Shown piece after piece: positions 6,339 to 6,936 of a stretch of 6,936 bases of DNA (the stretch's first letter is position 1; each line of letters begins with the position of its first letter). Under the pieces are notes generated by a model. It was not told the DNA's origin and did not search any database. It was given only the letters and a program-made list of their open reading frames with translations. The DNA is from an uncultured Erysipelotrichaceae bacterium (GTDB taxonomy: Bacteria; Bacillota_I; Bacilli_A; Erysipelotrichales; Coprobacillaceae). The stretch covers positions 1-6,936 of the forward strand of contig URQL01000087.1 of the NCBI GenBank assembly GCA_900550005.1, read 5' to 3'. The translations under genes and the position numbers were made by a program.

Positions 6339-6341
6339 ACT

Positions 6342-6626
6342 TCTTTTTACGATGAGGAAATCAAGGAGCGTACCTACGATTTAAAATGCAACACACAGGG
6401 ACGCATGATACAGGTATCCGTTCCGGCGACTGTTCCGTTAAAGGACTATGACTACAACGCCGAAGTGGAACTTATCAATCCTGTTGCAGATACAGTAGCC
6501 AATGCAAATTACCGTGGTGCAGATGTGGACTGATATGTAAAGGCAGCCAATATTATTTTAAAGAATAAAGGTACTCATGCTGGAAATCCACAGAACAATG
6601 CCCCACAGCAACCGCCGAAAAAATAA
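6342..6626 (+). pseudogene. fragment of a DUF961/YdcP-like gene from an integrative conjugative element
   Basis: From about 6342 the reading frame carries FYDEEIKERTYDLKCNTQ, GRMIQVSVPATVPLKDYD and YNAEVELINPVADTVANANY. This corresponds to the C-terminal two thirds of DUF961 proteins, which lie near the transfer-start end of Tn916-, Tn1549- and CTn-type elements (Orf22/Orf23, YdcP). Reading RGADVD it hits TGA at 6531-6533, where the family typically has Trp (DWY). The same frame then runs on through YVKAANIILKNKGTHAG and a Pro/Gln-rich tail to TAA 6624-6626. The N-terminal part and start are missing. Hand counts give 28 G+C of 60 in each of 6361-6420 and 6421-6480, against 12 of 60 in 6241-6300, so it is foreign DNA. 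No integrase, attachment site or other element gene is seen. It is a scar, not a functional element. Confidence 0.75.
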
Positions 6627-6648
6627 GTTTGTAACTAATGGATTTTCA

Positions 6649-6677
6649 TTGTATTATTCAAATGTAATTGATATAAT
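6649..6677 (+). promoter_or_regulatory. promoter of the right-edge gene
   Basis: TTGTAT (6649-6654) and a perfect TATAAT (6672-6677) are 17 bp apart, followed by GGAGG at 6701-6705. It starts 22 bp after the end of the mobile-element fragment, so the downstream gene is independently expressed. Confidence 0.65.
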
Positions 6678-6712
6678 ATAAAAAAATCAAATTGGAATTT
6701 GGAGGAAAAAAC

Positions 6713-6936
6713 ATGATGAAACTCGATAATTTTGTTGATATGATGACGGGACACTTTAATAATAAAGAACAGTTTGATAAGTTGATGAAAGAAGGAAAAG
6801 CATATCCTTATGCAGAACACATTAATACAATTTGTAATGAGAAAATTTTGAACCTTCCTAAAGATTTTAATGGTAAATTTATTGTTGAAGAAAGCTACTA
6901 TGAGACAAATGGTAAACGCCATGCTTCCCCACATCT
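6713..6936 (+). CDS. protein of unrecognised family, N-terminal part (runs off the window)
   Basis: ATG 6713 (or the adjacent ATG 6716) follows GGAGG at 6701-6705 with 7 nt spacing and a good promoter. The frame stays open to the window end, giving 74 complete codons, beginning MMKLDNFVDMMTGHFNNKEQ and later KFIVEESYYETNGKRHASPH. No signal peptide or membrane segment is present, so it is probably a soluble cytoplasmic protein. I cannot name the family with confidence. The opening pattern (a short helix, MTGHFNNKEQF, then a strand FIVEESYY) loosely recalls CpcT/CpeT-type beta-barrel proteins, but this rests on a weak impression. The minus-strand open frame across the same bases is a shadow. 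Confidence 0.75.
   Translation, partial: MMKLDNFVDMMTGHFNNKEQFDKLMKEGKAYPYAEHINTICNEKILNLPKDFNGKFIVEESYYETNGKRHASPH

Noticed and set aside
4462..6533. UGA read as tryptophan (alternative genetic code) to rescue the interrupted frames
   Set aside because: TAA and TAG stops and two frameshifts interrupt the same genes, TGG is used freely for Trp, and the intact nucleotidyltransferase and esterase genes end in TGA directly before terminators. Decay explains the data better.
6258..6533. 91-codon plus-strand frame taken as one protein
   Set aside because: Its first part is a wrong frame of the membrane-protein remnant, and only the part after about 6342 is real DUF961-like sequence. The apparent fusion is an accident of the junction.
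6635..6934. Minus-strand 99-codon open frame
   Set aside because: It is the shadow of the promoter-bearing plus-strand gene starting at 6713, and its hydrophobic composition is the antisense of a Lys/Glu-rich sequence.

Overview
The window looks like a stretch of chromosome from a very AT-rich, low-GC Firmicute, most plausibly a gut Erysipelotrichia or related Bacilli/Clostridia. This is inferred from strong AGGAG-type ribosome binding sites, TTGnnn-17-TATAAT promoters, short intrinsic terminators, the gene families present, and a fragment of a Tn916/Tn1549-type conjugative element gene. No genus can be fixed from the sequence alone.

Left part (1-3635): mostly intact, independently terminated genes. 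In order these are the 3' end of a MarR-family regulator, a stand-alone nucleotidyltransferase (364-969), a TenA thiaminase II with a complete active site (1060-1716), a small coding-looking remnant (1769-1894), a histidine phosphatase on the minus strand (1910-2506), and an EstA-like alpha/beta hydrolase (2769-3596). The phosphatase and the esterase are divergent, each with its own promoter in the 262-bp gap. Three of the terminators here are built partly from the ends of the genes, with the stop codon inside the hairpin.

Right part (3735-6626): a visibly decaying region. An NTF2/SnoaL-like gene has a stop at codon 4. An alpha/beta hydrolase gene (4242-4986) carries two frameshifts and three in-frame stops. 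A multi-pass membrane protein gene (from about 5821) has an in-frame stop and is then cut off by a fragment of much higher GC. That fragment encodes the C-terminal part of a DUF961/YdcP-like protein of integrative conjugative elements and itself contains a TGG-to-TGA type stop. In the middle of this wreckage an LCMT/Ppm1-family methyltransferase gene (5022-5828) is intact. The hydrolase, methyltransferase and membrane genes were probably one operon, read from a promoter near 4181-4209 that carries a MarR-site-like imperfect palindrome.

Right edge: a new promoter and ribosome binding site start a gene of unrecognised family (6713 onward) that runs off the window.

I see no convincing new multi-gene system, CRISPR array, RNA gene or intact mobile element. 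The most interesting features are the selective survival of the methyltransferase, the mobile-element scar, the candidate operator, and the solitary nucleotidyltransferase.
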